Assembly: GCA_017616445.1 (NCBI GenBank)
Contig: JAFZYE010000071.1
Span: 1-64,000, forward strand
Source: Bacteroidaceae bacterium
GTDB taxonomy: Bacteria; Bacteroidota; Bacteroidia; Bacteroidales; Bacteroidaceae
Reading direction: 5' to 3'
Length of the DNA: 64,000 nucleotides
Positions 34,361-42,601 of this stretch are shown here, in pieces; the stretch's first letter is position 1, and every line of letters starts with the position of its first letter. A program made the translations under genes and the position numbers. Under the pieces are notes generated by a model. The model was not told the DNA's origin. It did no database searches and saw only the letters and a program-made list of their open reading frames with translations.

Positions 34361-35680
34361 TTATTTGAAAAGCAACTGTGCAAATTCATAAAGGCTGCGA
34401 CGCCAAGTGTGGAACTCGTGTGCTGTGCCTGGTGATTCATAACCAACGGCATTCATACCAACTTGTTCCCTGATGTTCTTAGCAGCTTCAACACAACCCA
34501 TGTTTTCCTTACCACCACCACTCATAAAGAGCAGCTTGGTTTTCTTTGCGAAGCCTTCTGAGTTCTTCACCTGATCAACACTCCATGAACCACTACTGAA
34601 TGATCCTACATAAGAGAACTTGCCTGGGTTAGCGAGTGTTACCTCACGTGCCTGCATACCACCCATTGACAGACCTGCATAAGCACGGTGATCTGGATCG
34701 GCAATCACACGGTAGTTCTTCTCAATCAATGGGATGATATCGTCGAAGAGGACATCCTTGAATGCACCGGCAATACCGCCGCCACCTCCGAAGCCGCCAA
34801 AGCCGCCTCCGAAGCCGCCACCGAATCCACCAAAGCCACCCTGGCCCTGTGGACGCTGACCACCCTGGCCCTGACCAGCACCTTGTGGACGCTGACCCTG
34901 ACCTGCACCCTGTGGACGCTGGCCCTGAGGAGCACCCTGTGCCTGACCCTGAGCCTGTGGACGACGTGCGTTCAGGCCGTTATCCATCACGACGATGAAA
35001 GGAACAGCCTTCTTTGCTGCGATGAGGTTATCCATGATGGCAGCAACACGACCCTGATAAGGCCAGCTATATTCGTTCTCAGCCATACCATGCTGCAGAT
35101 AGAGCACTGGGAACTTCTTGGTAGGATTGGTGAAGTACTCGTTTGGCAGATATACGAAGCAATGACGCATCTGCTCTGTTACAGATGAATAGTAGTTAAC
35201 CTCGCCCATAGAGCCTTGAGGAACGTTCTTCACCTGCCAGAAGTCCTGGTCATCTGAAGGAACTTCAATACCGCTACCCCAACGGCCTGCACCATAGTAG
35301 TATGTGCTTCCTGGATCTGGAACACTTGCTCCGTCGATGTTCAACTGATAGTAGTGGAAACCTGGGTCCTGAGGAGCAGATGTACCAGTCCAAAGGCCGT
35401 TTGCGTCCTTGGTCATGGTATAAATCTTACCTGCGATGTCAAGACCAACCTTCTTTGCATCTGGTGCTGAAATCTGAGCACGCACCTGACGTGCTGAGTT
35501 CACCATTGGATACTGCTTGCTGTCCTGATTGCTCAATGCAGGTTTGAAGTCCTCTGCAGTAGCTGCCTCTGAGTCTACCCAAGGGTTACCACCTCCGCCG
35601 CCGAAGCCGCCGAAACCACCGAACTGTGCTGACGCTGTCAAACTTACGAGCGCCAAGAAAGATAGAATTACTTTTTTCAT
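34361..35680 (-). CDS. CE1-type esterase (feruloyl/acetyl esterase-like), copy 2
   Basis: The 439-residue secreted protein has a signal peptide (cleavage near TASAQ) and the same domain plan as copy 1: VRAQISAPDAKKVGLDIAG, LYLQHGMAENEYSWP, nucleophile elbow GLSMGG and TAHEFHTWRRSLYEFA at the C-terminus. A long insertion after the VMDNGL strand (about residues 238-300) consists of QGQRPQGAG-type repeats and FGGGFGG-type repeats. In copy 1 the QGQRPQGAG repeats sit at the N-terminus instead. The coding DNA there is a tandem repeat and may vary in length. Confidence 0.85.
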   Translation of the reverse strand: MKKVILSFLALVSLTASAQFGGFGGFGGGGGNPWVDSEAATAEDFKPALSNQDSKQYPMVNSARQVRAQISAPDAKKVGLDIAGKIYTMTKDANGLWTGTSAPQDPGFHYYQLNIDGASVPDPGSTYYYGAGRWGSGIEVPSDDQDFWQVKNVPQGSMGEVNYYSSVTEQMRHCFVYLPNEYFTNPTKKFPVLYLQHGMAENEYSWPYQGRVAAIMDNLIAAKKAVPFIVVMDNGLNARRPQAQGQAQGAPQGQRPQGAGQGQRPQGAGQGQGGQRPQGQGGFGGFGGGFGGGFGGFGGGGGIAGAFKDVLFDDIIPLIEKNYRVIADPDHRAYAGLSMGGMQAREVTLANPGKFSYVGSFSSGSWSVDQVKNSEGFAKKTKLLFMSGGGKENMGCVEAAKNIREQVGMNAVGYESPGTAHEFHTWRRSLYEFAQLLFK

Positions 35681-35771
35681 AATCTCATTTAATCTAATTT
35701 ACAATTTAACTATTTACTATTTATACTATTTATTTTTATTGAATTATTCTCTATTTTGTTATTCGGCTAAA

Positions 35772-35881
35772 GTCTAAGGTCTAAGGTCTAAAGTCTCAAC
35801 TCCTTACTATAAACTCATTCAACTGACTATAAACTATACACTTTAAACTATCAACTTTACCCTTCCTCCCCCTAAAGGGGG
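35772..35881. repeat. Heptamers joined to a G/C palindrome
   Basis: GTCTA occurs every seven bases from 35772 to 35790. ACTATAA-type heptamers follow to about 35858, and then the palindrome CCCCCT-AA-AGGGGG (35868-35881) just before the carboxylesterase stop codon. Confidence 0.75.
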
Positions 35882-35893
35882 TCGGGGGGTCTC

Positions 35894-37423
35894 CTATCCT
35901 CCGAATCCAAATCCGAAGCCACCACCTTGTGCCTTCTCAGGATCACCAAAGAAGGAAGCCTCAGCATCCTTGTCGTTCAGCTTGAATACCATGAACTTAG
36001 GATTCTGCTCTGTGCAAGGTTTCCATGCACCACCCTGAGGACCGTTAGGATCGCTGTACTTAGCGAAGTTAGTCCAAGCGGTGAGCATCTTCTCTGAGAG
36101 ATCCCAGTCGCCCTTGGTCCAAGGACGCCAGCAATGCTTCAGTGACTTGAATACGAACCACAGGTCGGATGAGTGGAACGCACCACGCAGACGCTGGGTT
36201 ACTTCTGGATGGCTTCCATCGTCTGGCAGAGGACGAGCGAACTCGTATGCCCAAGCCTTACCGCCCTTCTGCTGGCGAACCTTACAGAACTCAGCGATAC
36301 CTGCGCTCATGTCGCCCATATCGTTCAGAGTGTAACCAATCATATAAGGAACATCGGCCAATGAACCGTCGCGGGTTGCATCGTCGAAGCTCTCCTTGCT
36401 GACATAACCGTCAATCGTAGGCATGTACATCATTCCCATGCCCATACCCATCATGCCGCCGAAGCCGCCACCACCTTGCTGGTTAGCGCTGTTTGCCTGG
36501 CTGTAGATAGTAGGCAGAGCAAAGACTGTCTCAGTGCTTGCCTGACGCATACGCTGAAGATCGGTCATACCTGCCCAGTCGAACATCTTCTTTGCATTTT
36601 CGCCTGCATCAGCTGGTGAGCCACCCATACGACGGCCACCCATCATACCACCACCGTTAGGATTAGGAATACTCAGACCCTGAGCACTCATGATGACAGC
36701 CTTGTGGAACAGACCGCGAGCCAATGGGCTTTCGCACAATGTACGAACGCTACCACCACCTGCACTCTGACCAAAGATAGTTACGTTATTTGGATCGCCA
36801 CCGAACTGTGCGATGTTCTTCTTGATCCACTTCAGTGCCTCAATCTGGTCGAGGATACCATAGTTGCCAGATACCTTGTTAGGACTTTCCTCAGCAAGCA
36901 ATGGGTGATTCAAGAATCCGAAGATGCCAAGACGGTAGTTGATAGAAACCAACACAACATCCTTTGCACCCCATTCCTGACCGTCGAACTCTGGCTCGGA
37001 ACCGAAACCTTCACGATAGCCACCACCATGAATCCAAAGGGCAACAGGGAGTTTCTTCGTGGTCTTGCCAGGAGCCTTTGTCCATACATTGAGGTACAAG
37101 CAGTCCTCACTAAAGGCAGCTTCCTTACCATATCCCCACTCGGTGTAGTAACCACCAGGATACTGGATAGCCTGATAGCTTGGACGACCGAAGGTGTCGC
37201 AAATCTTTACACCTTTCCAAGGCACAACGGGCTGTGGAGCCTTCCAACGGTTGTCGCGAATAGGAGGAGCAGCATAAGGGATACCACGATACACATACAC
37301 GTCTGGATGATCATCGGCAAATACGCCTTTAACCTGACCGCCCTCAATAGTTAACACTGGGTTTTCTGCAGCACTTGCAGACACTGCTACCATGAGCAGA
37401 AGAGGCAAAATAAATTTTTTCAT
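35894..37423 (-). CDS. Type-B carboxylesterase/lipase
   Basis: The 509-residue secreted alpha/beta-hydrolase has a signal peptide ending near VSASA and the carboxylesterase signatures YRGIPYAAPP, FSEDCLYLNVWTKAP, the nucleophile elbow FGQSAGGGSV (about 217-226) and a histidine in GAFHSSDLWFVF. A G/M-rich segment (GGGMMGGRRMGG, GGFGGMMGMGMGMM) interrupts the middle, and the C-terminus is G/F-rich. It follows the two CE1 esterases on the same strand and may remove acetyl, methyl or aromatic esters from plant polysaccharides. The specificity is not readable. Confidence 0.88.
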   Translation of the reverse strand: MKKFILPLLLMVAVSASAAENPVLTIEGGQVKGVFADDHPDVYVYRGIPYAAPPIRDNRWKAPQPVVPWKGVKICDTFGRPSYQAIQYPGGYYTEWGYGKEAAFSEDCLYLNVWTKAPGKTTKKLPVALWIHGGGYREGFGSEPEFDGQEWGAKDVVLVSINYRLGIFGFLNHPLLAEESPNKVSGNYGILDQIEALKWIKKNIAQFGGDPNNVTIFGQSAGGGSVRTLCESPLARGLFHKAVIMSAQGLSIPNPNGGGMMGGRRMGGSPADAGENAKKMFDWAGMTDLQRMRQASTETVFALPTIYSQANSANQQGGGGFGGMMGMGMGMMYMPTIDGYVSKESFDDATRDGSLADVPYMIGYTLNDMGDMSAGIAEFCKVRQQKGGKAWAYEFARPLPDDGSHPEVTQRLRGAFHSSDLWFVFKSLKHCWRPWTKGDWDLSEKMLTAWTNFAKYSDPNGPQGGAWKPCTEQNPKFMVFKLNDKDAEASFFGDPEKAQGGGFGFGFGG

Positions 37424-37677
37424 AATAAGTTGTTATTAAACAAATGTACAGTTGTTTTGTTAGGTATACTCTATTAACAATTATTTAGACCATCAAACTT
37501 TCGTTTGGTTTAAAGACCGACAGGAAAAAGCGTTTTTATTTGTGTTTTCTATTTTTACATTTTCCTGACGCCTGTCCCCTGTCAGAATGCGAATCACGAA
37601 AGAAGAAGAGAAAAAAGATTCGTCTATAGTGGAATTCATAGCTTTGGAAATGGGATTTCGCCTACGGAGATGGTTAC

Positions 37678-37765
37678 AGTACGAAGCCGACGTACTGCCA
37701 GTACGAAGGCGACGTACTGAGAGTTCGCTAACGACGTACTGCCAGTACGAAGGCGACGTACTGAA
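37678..37765. repeat. Four 22-base palindromic units upstream of a promoter
   Basis: Four contiguous units start at 37678, 37700, 37722 and 37744. Units 1, 2 and 4 carry AGTACG-N7-CGTACT; unit 3 has AGTTCG-N7-CGTACT. The gap is always three bases, so copies repeat every two helical turns. A degenerate unit may precede at about 37656. The rest of 37424-37886 shows only the promoter at 37782-37813. Confidence 0.85.
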
Positions 37766-37781
37766 ACTTTTTCCGAATTCT

Positions 37782-37813
37782 TTTGGTGGTTTGCTCGGAA
37801 TTTAGTATCTTTG
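37782..37813 (+). promoter_or_regulatory. Promoter of the DUF6078-like gene
   Basis: TTTG (37782-37785), 20 bases, TATCTTTG (37806-37813), an excellent match. The -7 box ends 74 bases before the ATG at 37887. The palindromic array ends 16 bases upstream of the -33 box. Confidence 0.75.
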
Positions 37814-37886
37814 CAATCGAAACATAATTCGAATAGCAAAGATACGTCCTTTTTTATAAATAGGCAATCAATTAAAAGAAACAGTT

Positions 37887-38327
37887 ATGACAGAACAAGA
37901 GATCTTCCTCGAGAAAGCCAAAGATGGCTACACAGTTTGCTTTGCAGGGCAATGCCCACTGAAGGGGCAATGCCTGCGTTTTCTGGTAGGTCAGCAGATG
38001 CCTGACACCAAGAGTACCTACTATTGTGTGAATCCTCACTATCAGGATGTGGCTACGAAGCAATGTTCGCTGTTTCGTAATTCAACGAAAGTGAAGTTTG
38101 CAAAGGGCATGACACACATCTTCAATTCTGACATGCCTCGCAAGATTGAACCATTCGTGCGCCAAAGGCTCATTGGCAAGTATTGTCGCACCTATTATTT
38201 TGAGTATCGTAGGGGTGCACGCCTCATTCCTCCTGCCATGCAGGAAGAAGTGCGCAACATTTTCCGTGAAGCTGGTTGGAACGAAGAAATCCACTTCGAC
38301 AGCTTTGTGGAGGATTATGACTGGTAA
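37887..38327 (+). CDS. DUF6078-like cysteine-containing protein
   Basis: The 146-residue cytoplasmic protein has a cysteine-rich N-terminal half: YTVCFAGQCPLKGQCLRF (C-x5-C-x5-C), then YYCVNPHYQDVATKQCSLF. This spacing suggests a metal or Fe-S site. It resembles a Bacteroidales family I know as DUF6078, of unknown function. The C-terminal half ends in a helical segment (PPAMQEEVRNIFREAGW). The strong promoter and the upstream palindromic array suggest regulated expression. Confidence 0.65.
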   Translation: MTEQEIFLEKAKDGYTVCFAGQCPLKGQCLRFLVGQQMPDTKSTYYCVNPHYQDVATKQCSLFRNSTKVKFAKGMTHIFNSDMPRKIEPFVRQRLIGKYCRTYYFEYRRGARLIPPAMQEEVRNIFREAGWNEEIHFDSFVEDYDW

Positions 38328-38361
38328 TATACATGATTAGAATATGCAAGAAATTAAACCT

Positions 38362-39549
38362 ATGAGACGGATTGTTTTCAACATACGGATTAGTACCTGC
38401 ATCATTTTACTTTCCATTTTTTTGCTCACGTCATGTGAGCTGGGCTACAGAAACGATGGTAAGGAAGTGACTTATTGCATTTGGAACGAAGGCACTGGCT
38501 TTTTCTCGCCTTATTTTAAGAAAGTGGATGCCGATCCTAAGACTTTTGAAGACTTAGGAGATGGATATGCTCACGATAATCGTCATGCTTTTTTTGAAGG
38601 GGACATCATAAAACATGCGGATGGAGCGACATTCAAAAGAATAAGCAGTCGTTATGCTGTCGATGCTACTCATGTTATTCATTATGATACCATAATGCCT
38701 ACGGCTGACCCAAAGACATTTAAGGTGCATAGTGAGCAACTGACCGAGGATGCAAAGGACTATTATTGGTATGGCCGTGCAATCCATGTGGCTGACAAAA
38801 GTTCCTTTGTCGTTTTAGGTGACATTAATAATTGGGAAACATATTGGGCAAAGGATAAGGTTAATGGGTATTGCATGGGATATGATCCGGTTCCTCTTGC
38901 TGATTATGAGAGTTTTAAACCTGCTAAAACGATAGGCTTTGTATCGGGTTATTATGCCGTTGACACCTTTCAGGTTTACTTCAAGGACCATGTTGTTGAG
39001 GGGGCTGACCCTGCGACTTTCCGTGAAGTAGATTTCTTTGTTGGCCAAGATAGGTTCAGGGTCTATAATGAATGGCATTCTACGGAAGTGAAAGACTATA
39101 GTAAACTTAAAAGAATCGGTCATATGTTTTCAGATGGTTCATGCATATACGATCGGGATTTGCAGAAAGTGGAAAACGCCGATCCTTCTTCATTTACATA
39201 TATTGATGGGGGATGGTATGTTGACAAATTGCATGTCTGGCACTTCAACAAGATTGTGAAAGATGCAGATGTCAAGACCTTTGAGCCAGTATATGCATAT
39301 TCTTTTTTTAATGGTAGGATGGAGAAGATGAGCGCTGATTGGGGTTATGGCAAGGATGCAAAACATGTCTTTTGGCAAGATTCCATCATTGTAGGAGCAG
39401 ACCCTGAAACATTTGAGAAAATCGACTTTTGTATTGAAAGTTCTTGGACGGTATTCGATAAAAATCGCATCTATGAAGGTGAGGATTCGGAACGATTGCA
39501 GAAATACTTAAAGAATAAAGCGAAACAAAAAACGAAGAAACAAAAATAA
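38362..39549 (+). CDS. DKNYY-repeat lipoprotein
   Basis: The protein has about 395 residues and a lipobox LLTSCELGY (Cys23 from this start). The body is a series of repeats of the form Y-x-V/K-D-x-x-x-V-x-x-x-x, each followed by ADPxTF: for example YAVDATHVIHYD, YYAVDTFQVYFKD, WYVDKLHVWHFNK and YGKDAKHVFWQDSI. This is the DKNYY family, a beta-rich repeat without known function. The C-terminus is lysine-rich. An upstream in-frame ATG at 38344 is possible; the later one was chosen because it puts basic residues directly before the hydrophobic core. Confidence 0.75.
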   Translation: MRRIVFNIRISTCIILLSIFLLTSCELGYRNDGKEVTYCIWNEGTGFFSPYFKKVDADPKTFEDLGDGYAHDNRHAFFEGDIIKHADGATFKRISSRYAVDATHVIHYDTIMPTADPKTFKVHSEQLTEDAKDYYWYGRAIHVADKSSFVVLGDINNWETYWAKDKVNGYCMGYDPVPLADYESFKPAKTIGFVSGYYAVDTFQVYFKDHVVEGADPATFREVDFFVGQDRFRVYNEWHSTEVKDYSKLKRIGHMFSDGSCIYDRDLQKVENADPSSFTYIDGGWYVDKLHVWHFNKIVKDADVKTFEPVYAYSFFNGRMEKMSADWGYGKDAKHVFWQDSIIVGADPETFEKIDFCIESSWTVFDKNRIYEGEDSERLQKYLKNKAKQKTKKQK

Positions 39550-39556
39550 AGATAAT

Positions 39557-40087
39557 ATGACTCTAAGAGAGATTAACTACAAGGAGATGAAGTTCAATCC
39601 GTTCAACCTGATTGGTGGCGAATGGATGTTGGTGACTGCTGGTAACGAGCAGTCGGGTTGTAATACGATGACGGCCTCGTGGGGACATCTAGGATGTCTG
39701 TGGGGACATAACGATCCTACGGCAGTCATCTATCTGCGACCTTCACGCTATACAAAGACGTTTGTTGACAAGGAGCCGTATTTCACGCTTTGCATCATGG
39801 ACAAGTCGTTCAAGAAACAGATGGCCTACTTGGGTAGCGTGTCTGGACGAGATGAGGACAAGATAGCCAAGGCTGGTCTCACTCCTGTCTATGCCGATCA
39901 TTCGGTATACTTTGCTGAGGCTAAACTGGTGCTTGTCTGCAAGAAGATGTATGCGTCTGAACTTCAAGAATGTGGTTTCGTCTATCAGGAGACCATTGAT
40001 ACGAACTACGCTCAGCGCGATTTCCATACGATGTATGTGGGCAAGATAGAGAAGGTGTTGGCGAGAGGTGATGAATATCTGAAATGA
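39557..40087 (+). CDS. Flavin reductase family protein
   Basis: The 176-residue protein has the split-barrel FMN-binding fold of flavin reductases: NPFNLIGGEWMLVTAGNEQ, TMTASWGHLG (flavin phosphate contact) and LRPSRYTKTFVDKEPYFTL. It starts seven bases after the DKNYY stop codon, so the two may share a transcript, though their functions look unrelated. The likely role is NAD(P)H-dependent FMN reduction in the cytoplasm. The substrate is uncertain. Confidence 0.82.
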   Translation: MTLREINYKEMKFNPFNLIGGEWMLVTAGNEQSGCNTMTASWGHLGCLWGHNDPTAVIYLRPSRYTKTFVDKEPYFTLCIMDKSFKKQMAYLGSVSGRDEDKIAKAGLTPVYADHSVYFAEAKLVLVCKKMYASELQECGFVYQETIDTNYAQRDFHTMYVGKIEKVLARGDEYLK

Positions 40088-40123
40088 AATAGATGGATTA
40101 TTTCATGTCTATTAAATGAAAGA

Positions 40124-40162
40124 AAAGGAGAGTTCGAACACAAGTTTCGGCTCTCCTTTAAT
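40124..40162. terminator. Bidirectional terminator between convergent genes
   Basis: AAAGGAGAG (40124-40132) and CTCTCCTTT (40151-40159) form a nine-pair stem with an 18-base loop that can pair further. A short T run follows on the plus strand, and AAAA precedes it for the minus strand. Confidence 0.7.
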
Positions 40163-40194
40163 ATTGTCTCCCTTTCAGGGCTATGGGTGATGAA

Positions 40195-40665
40195 CTAATA
40201 GAGATTCTTGCTAAGAAGCTGGCAGAGCTGCTCAAGATACTGCCGGTCGATGTCGTCGAAGGTTCCCAGTTCGGTGCTGTCGATGTCGAGCACACCTACG
40301 ACCTCGAATGATTTATTATAGATAGGAACCACAATCTCAGAACGTGAGAGACTGCTACACGCGATGTGTCCAGGAAATTCCTCCACATCGGGCACAACAA
40401 GGGTCTGACGTTGTTTCCAAGCCGAACCGCACACTCCACGACCATAGGCGATGCGGTAGCAAGCAGTGGGACCTTGGAAGGGGCCGAGATATAACTGAGG
40501 CGCACTACCCTCTTTTTCCTTCACCAGATAGAAACCCACCCAGAAGAAGCCGAACGATTCCTTCAGTGCTGCTGCCACATTGGCCAGCACACTAATCTCA
40601 TCGTGCTCGTCCTGAATCAATAATGCCAAGTCGGACAAAAAAGAGGCATAATGTTCCCTTTTCAT
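40195..40665 (-). CDS. msrC: GAF-domain free methionine-(R)-sulfoxide reductase
   Basis: The 156-residue GAF protein keeps the three conserved cysteines of fRMsr (Cys69 in GPTACYRI, Cys79 in GVCGSAW, Cys103 in HIACSS), plus WVGFYLV and VGVLDIDSTELGTFDDID. The family reduces free methionine-R-sulfoxide with thioredoxin. Length and order are normal. It is transcribed away from kdgK with a composite repeat between them. Confidence 0.92.
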   Translation of the reverse strand: MKREHYASFLSDLALLIQDEHDEISVLANVAAALKESFGFFWVGFYLVKEKEGSAPQLYLGPFQGPTACYRIAYGRGVCGSAWKQRQTLVVPDVEEFPGHIACSSLSRSEIVVPIYNKSFEVVGVLDIDSTELGTFDDIDRQYLEQLCQLLSKNLY

Positions 40666-40680
40666 AAGGCTCCCTTCTTA

Positions 40681-40761
40681 CTCCCCCCGAATAGGGGGAG
40701 AACTCTTAACTATAAACTTTGAAACTGTCTTTAAACTATAAACTATAAACTATCAACTTTA
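40681..40761. repeat. G/C palindrome followed by heptamers
   Basis: CTCCCCC and GGGGGAG flank six bases (40681-40700). AACTCTT, AACTATA, AACTTTG follow from 40701, and AACTATA, AACTATA, AACTATC, AACTTTA run in register from 40734 to 40761, touching the kdgK stop codon. Confidence 0.85.
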
Positions 40762-41781
40762 TCAGCGCTGTACTCTTCCGTTTGCATTTCCGCCAGCAAG
40801 TGCTTCCACTTCCTCAACAGAAACGTGATTGAAGTCACCAGGAATCGTGTGTTTCAATGCACTGGCTGCAACAGCGAATTCGAGAGCCTCACCTTGGGTC
40901 GGTTTGGTCAACAAACCATGAATGAGTCCACCAGAGAACGAGTCGCCTCCACCTACGCGGTCGATGATAGGGTTGATGTCGTAACGCTTCGACTGATAGA
41001 ACTCCTTACCATCGTAGATGAGTGCCTTCCAACCATTGTGGGTAGCGCTGAAGCTCTCACGCAAGGTGCTGACAACATACTTGAATCCGAACTCTTCCTT
41101 CATCTGACGGAAGATACCTTCGTAGCCTGCAGCATCGGTCTTTCCACCTTCGACATCTGCATCTGGCTTGAAACCAAGGCAGAGTTCTGCATCTTCTTCG
41201 TTGCCGATACATACATCAACATATTGCATGAGTGGACGCATGATGGAGATTGCTTTCTCGCTTGTCCACAGTTTCTTACGGAAGTTGAGGTCGCAGCTGA
41301 CAGTCACACCATGACGCTTGGCAGCGATACATGCCTGACGCAGACACTCTGCACTGGCGTCGCTGATAGCAGGAGTGATACCACTCCAATGGAACCAGTC
41401 GGCTCCCTCGAATATCTTATCGAAGTCGAAGTCTTCTGGTTTTGCTTCTGCAATACTGGAATGTGCACGGTCGTAGATGACCTTTGACGGACGCATAGAC
41501 GCACCTGTCTCAGCATAGTAGAGCCCCACCCTATTGCCTCCACGTGCAATAAAGTCGGTGTTCACGCCAAAACGACGTAATGCGTTCACTGCTATCTGAC
41601 CAATCTCGTGTTTCGGCAGCTTGCTGACAAAGTAGCAATCATGACCGAAATTGGCACAACTGATAGCCACATTGGCTTCTCCACCACCTGGTATGATGCA
41701 GAACTTATCAGCCTGCACAAATCTGTAATTTCCTTCTGGACTGAGGCGAAGCATGATTTCGCCCATTGTAATAATCTTCAT
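40762..41781 (-). CDS. kdgK: 2-Dehydro-3-deoxygluconokinase (PfkB family)
   Basis: The 339-residue kinase phosphorylates KDG in uronic-acid breakdown. PfkB features are IPGGGEANVAI near the N-terminus, VSCDLNFRKKLW, NEEDAELCLG, and the catalytic GGGDSFSGGLIHG near 290. The start at 41781 (MKIITMGEIMLRLSPEG) matches the family; the 15 residues further upstream come from the GC-rich nonamer repeat. It would act after UxaC products are reduced and dehydrated. No KDPG aldolase gene is adjacent. Confidence 0.88.
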   Translation of the reverse strand: MKIITMGEIMLRLSPEGNYRFVQADKFCIIPGGGEANVAISCANFGHDCYFVSKLPKHEIGQIAVNALRRFGVNTDFIARGGNRVGLYYAETGASMRPSKVIYDRAHSSIAEAKPEDFDFDKIFEGADWFHWSGITPAISDASAECLRQACIAAKRHGVTVSCDLNFRKKLWTSEKAISIMRPLMQYVDVCIGNEEDAELCLGFKPDADVEGGKTDAAGYEGIFRQMKEEFGFKYVVSTLRESFSATHNGWKALIYDGKEFYQSKRYDINPIIDRVGGGDSFSGGLIHGLLTKPTQGEALEFAVAASALKHTIPGDFNHVSVEEVEALAGGNANGRVQR

Positions 41782-41809
41782 ATTTATTCTTTTAACAATA
41801 ATTCTTATT

Positions 41810-41845
41810 GGGCTAATGGGGCCCATGGGCCTTATAGGGCTTATA
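41810..41845. repeat. Nonamer repeats
   Basis: GGGCTAATG, GGGCCCATG, GGCCTTATA, GGGCTTATA run in nine-base register, and the next bases supply the stop codon of the Sel1-repeat gene (41848-41850). Confidence 0.7.
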
Positions 41846-41847
41846 GG

Positions 41848-42420
41848 CTATTTCCCTACCATTTGCAGGATTTTCTTGGCATCTTCATCTCCTGCGGCCT
41901 TATCTTTGCGGAGTTCTTCAAGGATTTCGTCTCCATCCTTCTCGTTCGCCACCGCTTTCTTCAACCAACTCTTGGCTTTTGCCTGATCGGCAGCAACGCC
42001 CTTGCCCTTCATGTAAGCTTTACCTAATGCCAACTGAGCTTTGGCATTATCCTGTGCTGCTGCCTTAGAGAACCACTTGAAGGCCTCTTTCTTGTCTTTC
42101 TCAACTCCCTCACCATCTTTGTAACACTTACCTACCTGATATTGCGACTTAGCATGTCCCTGCTTGGCAGCTTTCATATACCAAGCAAAGGCAGTCTTGT
42201 CGTTCTCGGTCACTCCATGCCCTTTGTCATAGCAGCGACCCATATAGTATTGTGCTTTCTTATGACCCTTCTCAGCAGCTGGTTTCAGTTTGGCAATTGC
42301 CTGTGTGAACTTGTCTACATCATAGAGCGCTTTACCTTCCTCGTAAAGTTTGTCGACATTCTGAGCGAAGAGAAAGCTAACAGCCATCATCATCATCAGG
42401 GTCAAGATGGTTCGTCTCAT
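41848..42420 (-). CDS. Sel1-repeat (SLR/TPR-like) protein
   Basis: The 190-residue protein has a signal peptide (cleavage near LFAQN) and three to four Sel1-type repeats of about 36 residues, for example YYMGRCYDKGHGVTEN, YQVGKCYKDGEGVEKD and LALGKAYMKGKGVAAD. Sel1 repeats form helical hairpins that mediate protein contacts. It is probably periplasmic. It has its own promoter. A partner cannot be inferred. Confidence 0.88.
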   Translation of the reverse strand: MRRTILTLMMMMAVSFLFAQNVDKLYEEGKALYDVDKFTQAIAKLKPAAEKGHKKAQYYMGRCYDKGHGVTENDKTAFAWYMKAAKQGHAKSQYQVGKCYKDGEGVEKDKKEAFKWFSKAAAQDNAKAQLALGKAYMKGKGVAADQAKAKSWLKKAVANEKDGDEILEELRKDKAAGDEDAKKILQMVGK

Positions 42421-42445
42421 ATTGTTGCATGTTTTGTTTGCGGTG

Positions 42446-42475
42446 CAAAGATAGGAAATAATATATAATTTACAA
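42446..42475 (-). promoter_or_regulatory. Promoter of the Sel1-repeat gene
   Basis: The minus strand has TTG (42475-42473), 19 bases, TATCTTTG (42453-42446), 26 bases upstream of the ATG. Confidence 0.65.
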
Positions 42476-42601
42476 TGTATAATTCATAATAATTGCGAAT
42501 TCTGCGAATAAAAAACAAGAAAATAGAGCATTAATCATGTTGGACAGGCAATAAAAACTAAGTTTTTACGTTATAATATCCAGAAGCATGACGTGAGAAA
42601 G

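Noticed and set aside
37587..37805. Open frame of 72 codons across the 22-base array
   Set aside because: The repeat length is not a multiple of three, so the frame shows no protein repeat, and the sequence has no resemblance to a known protein. It overlaps the -33 box of the next gene.
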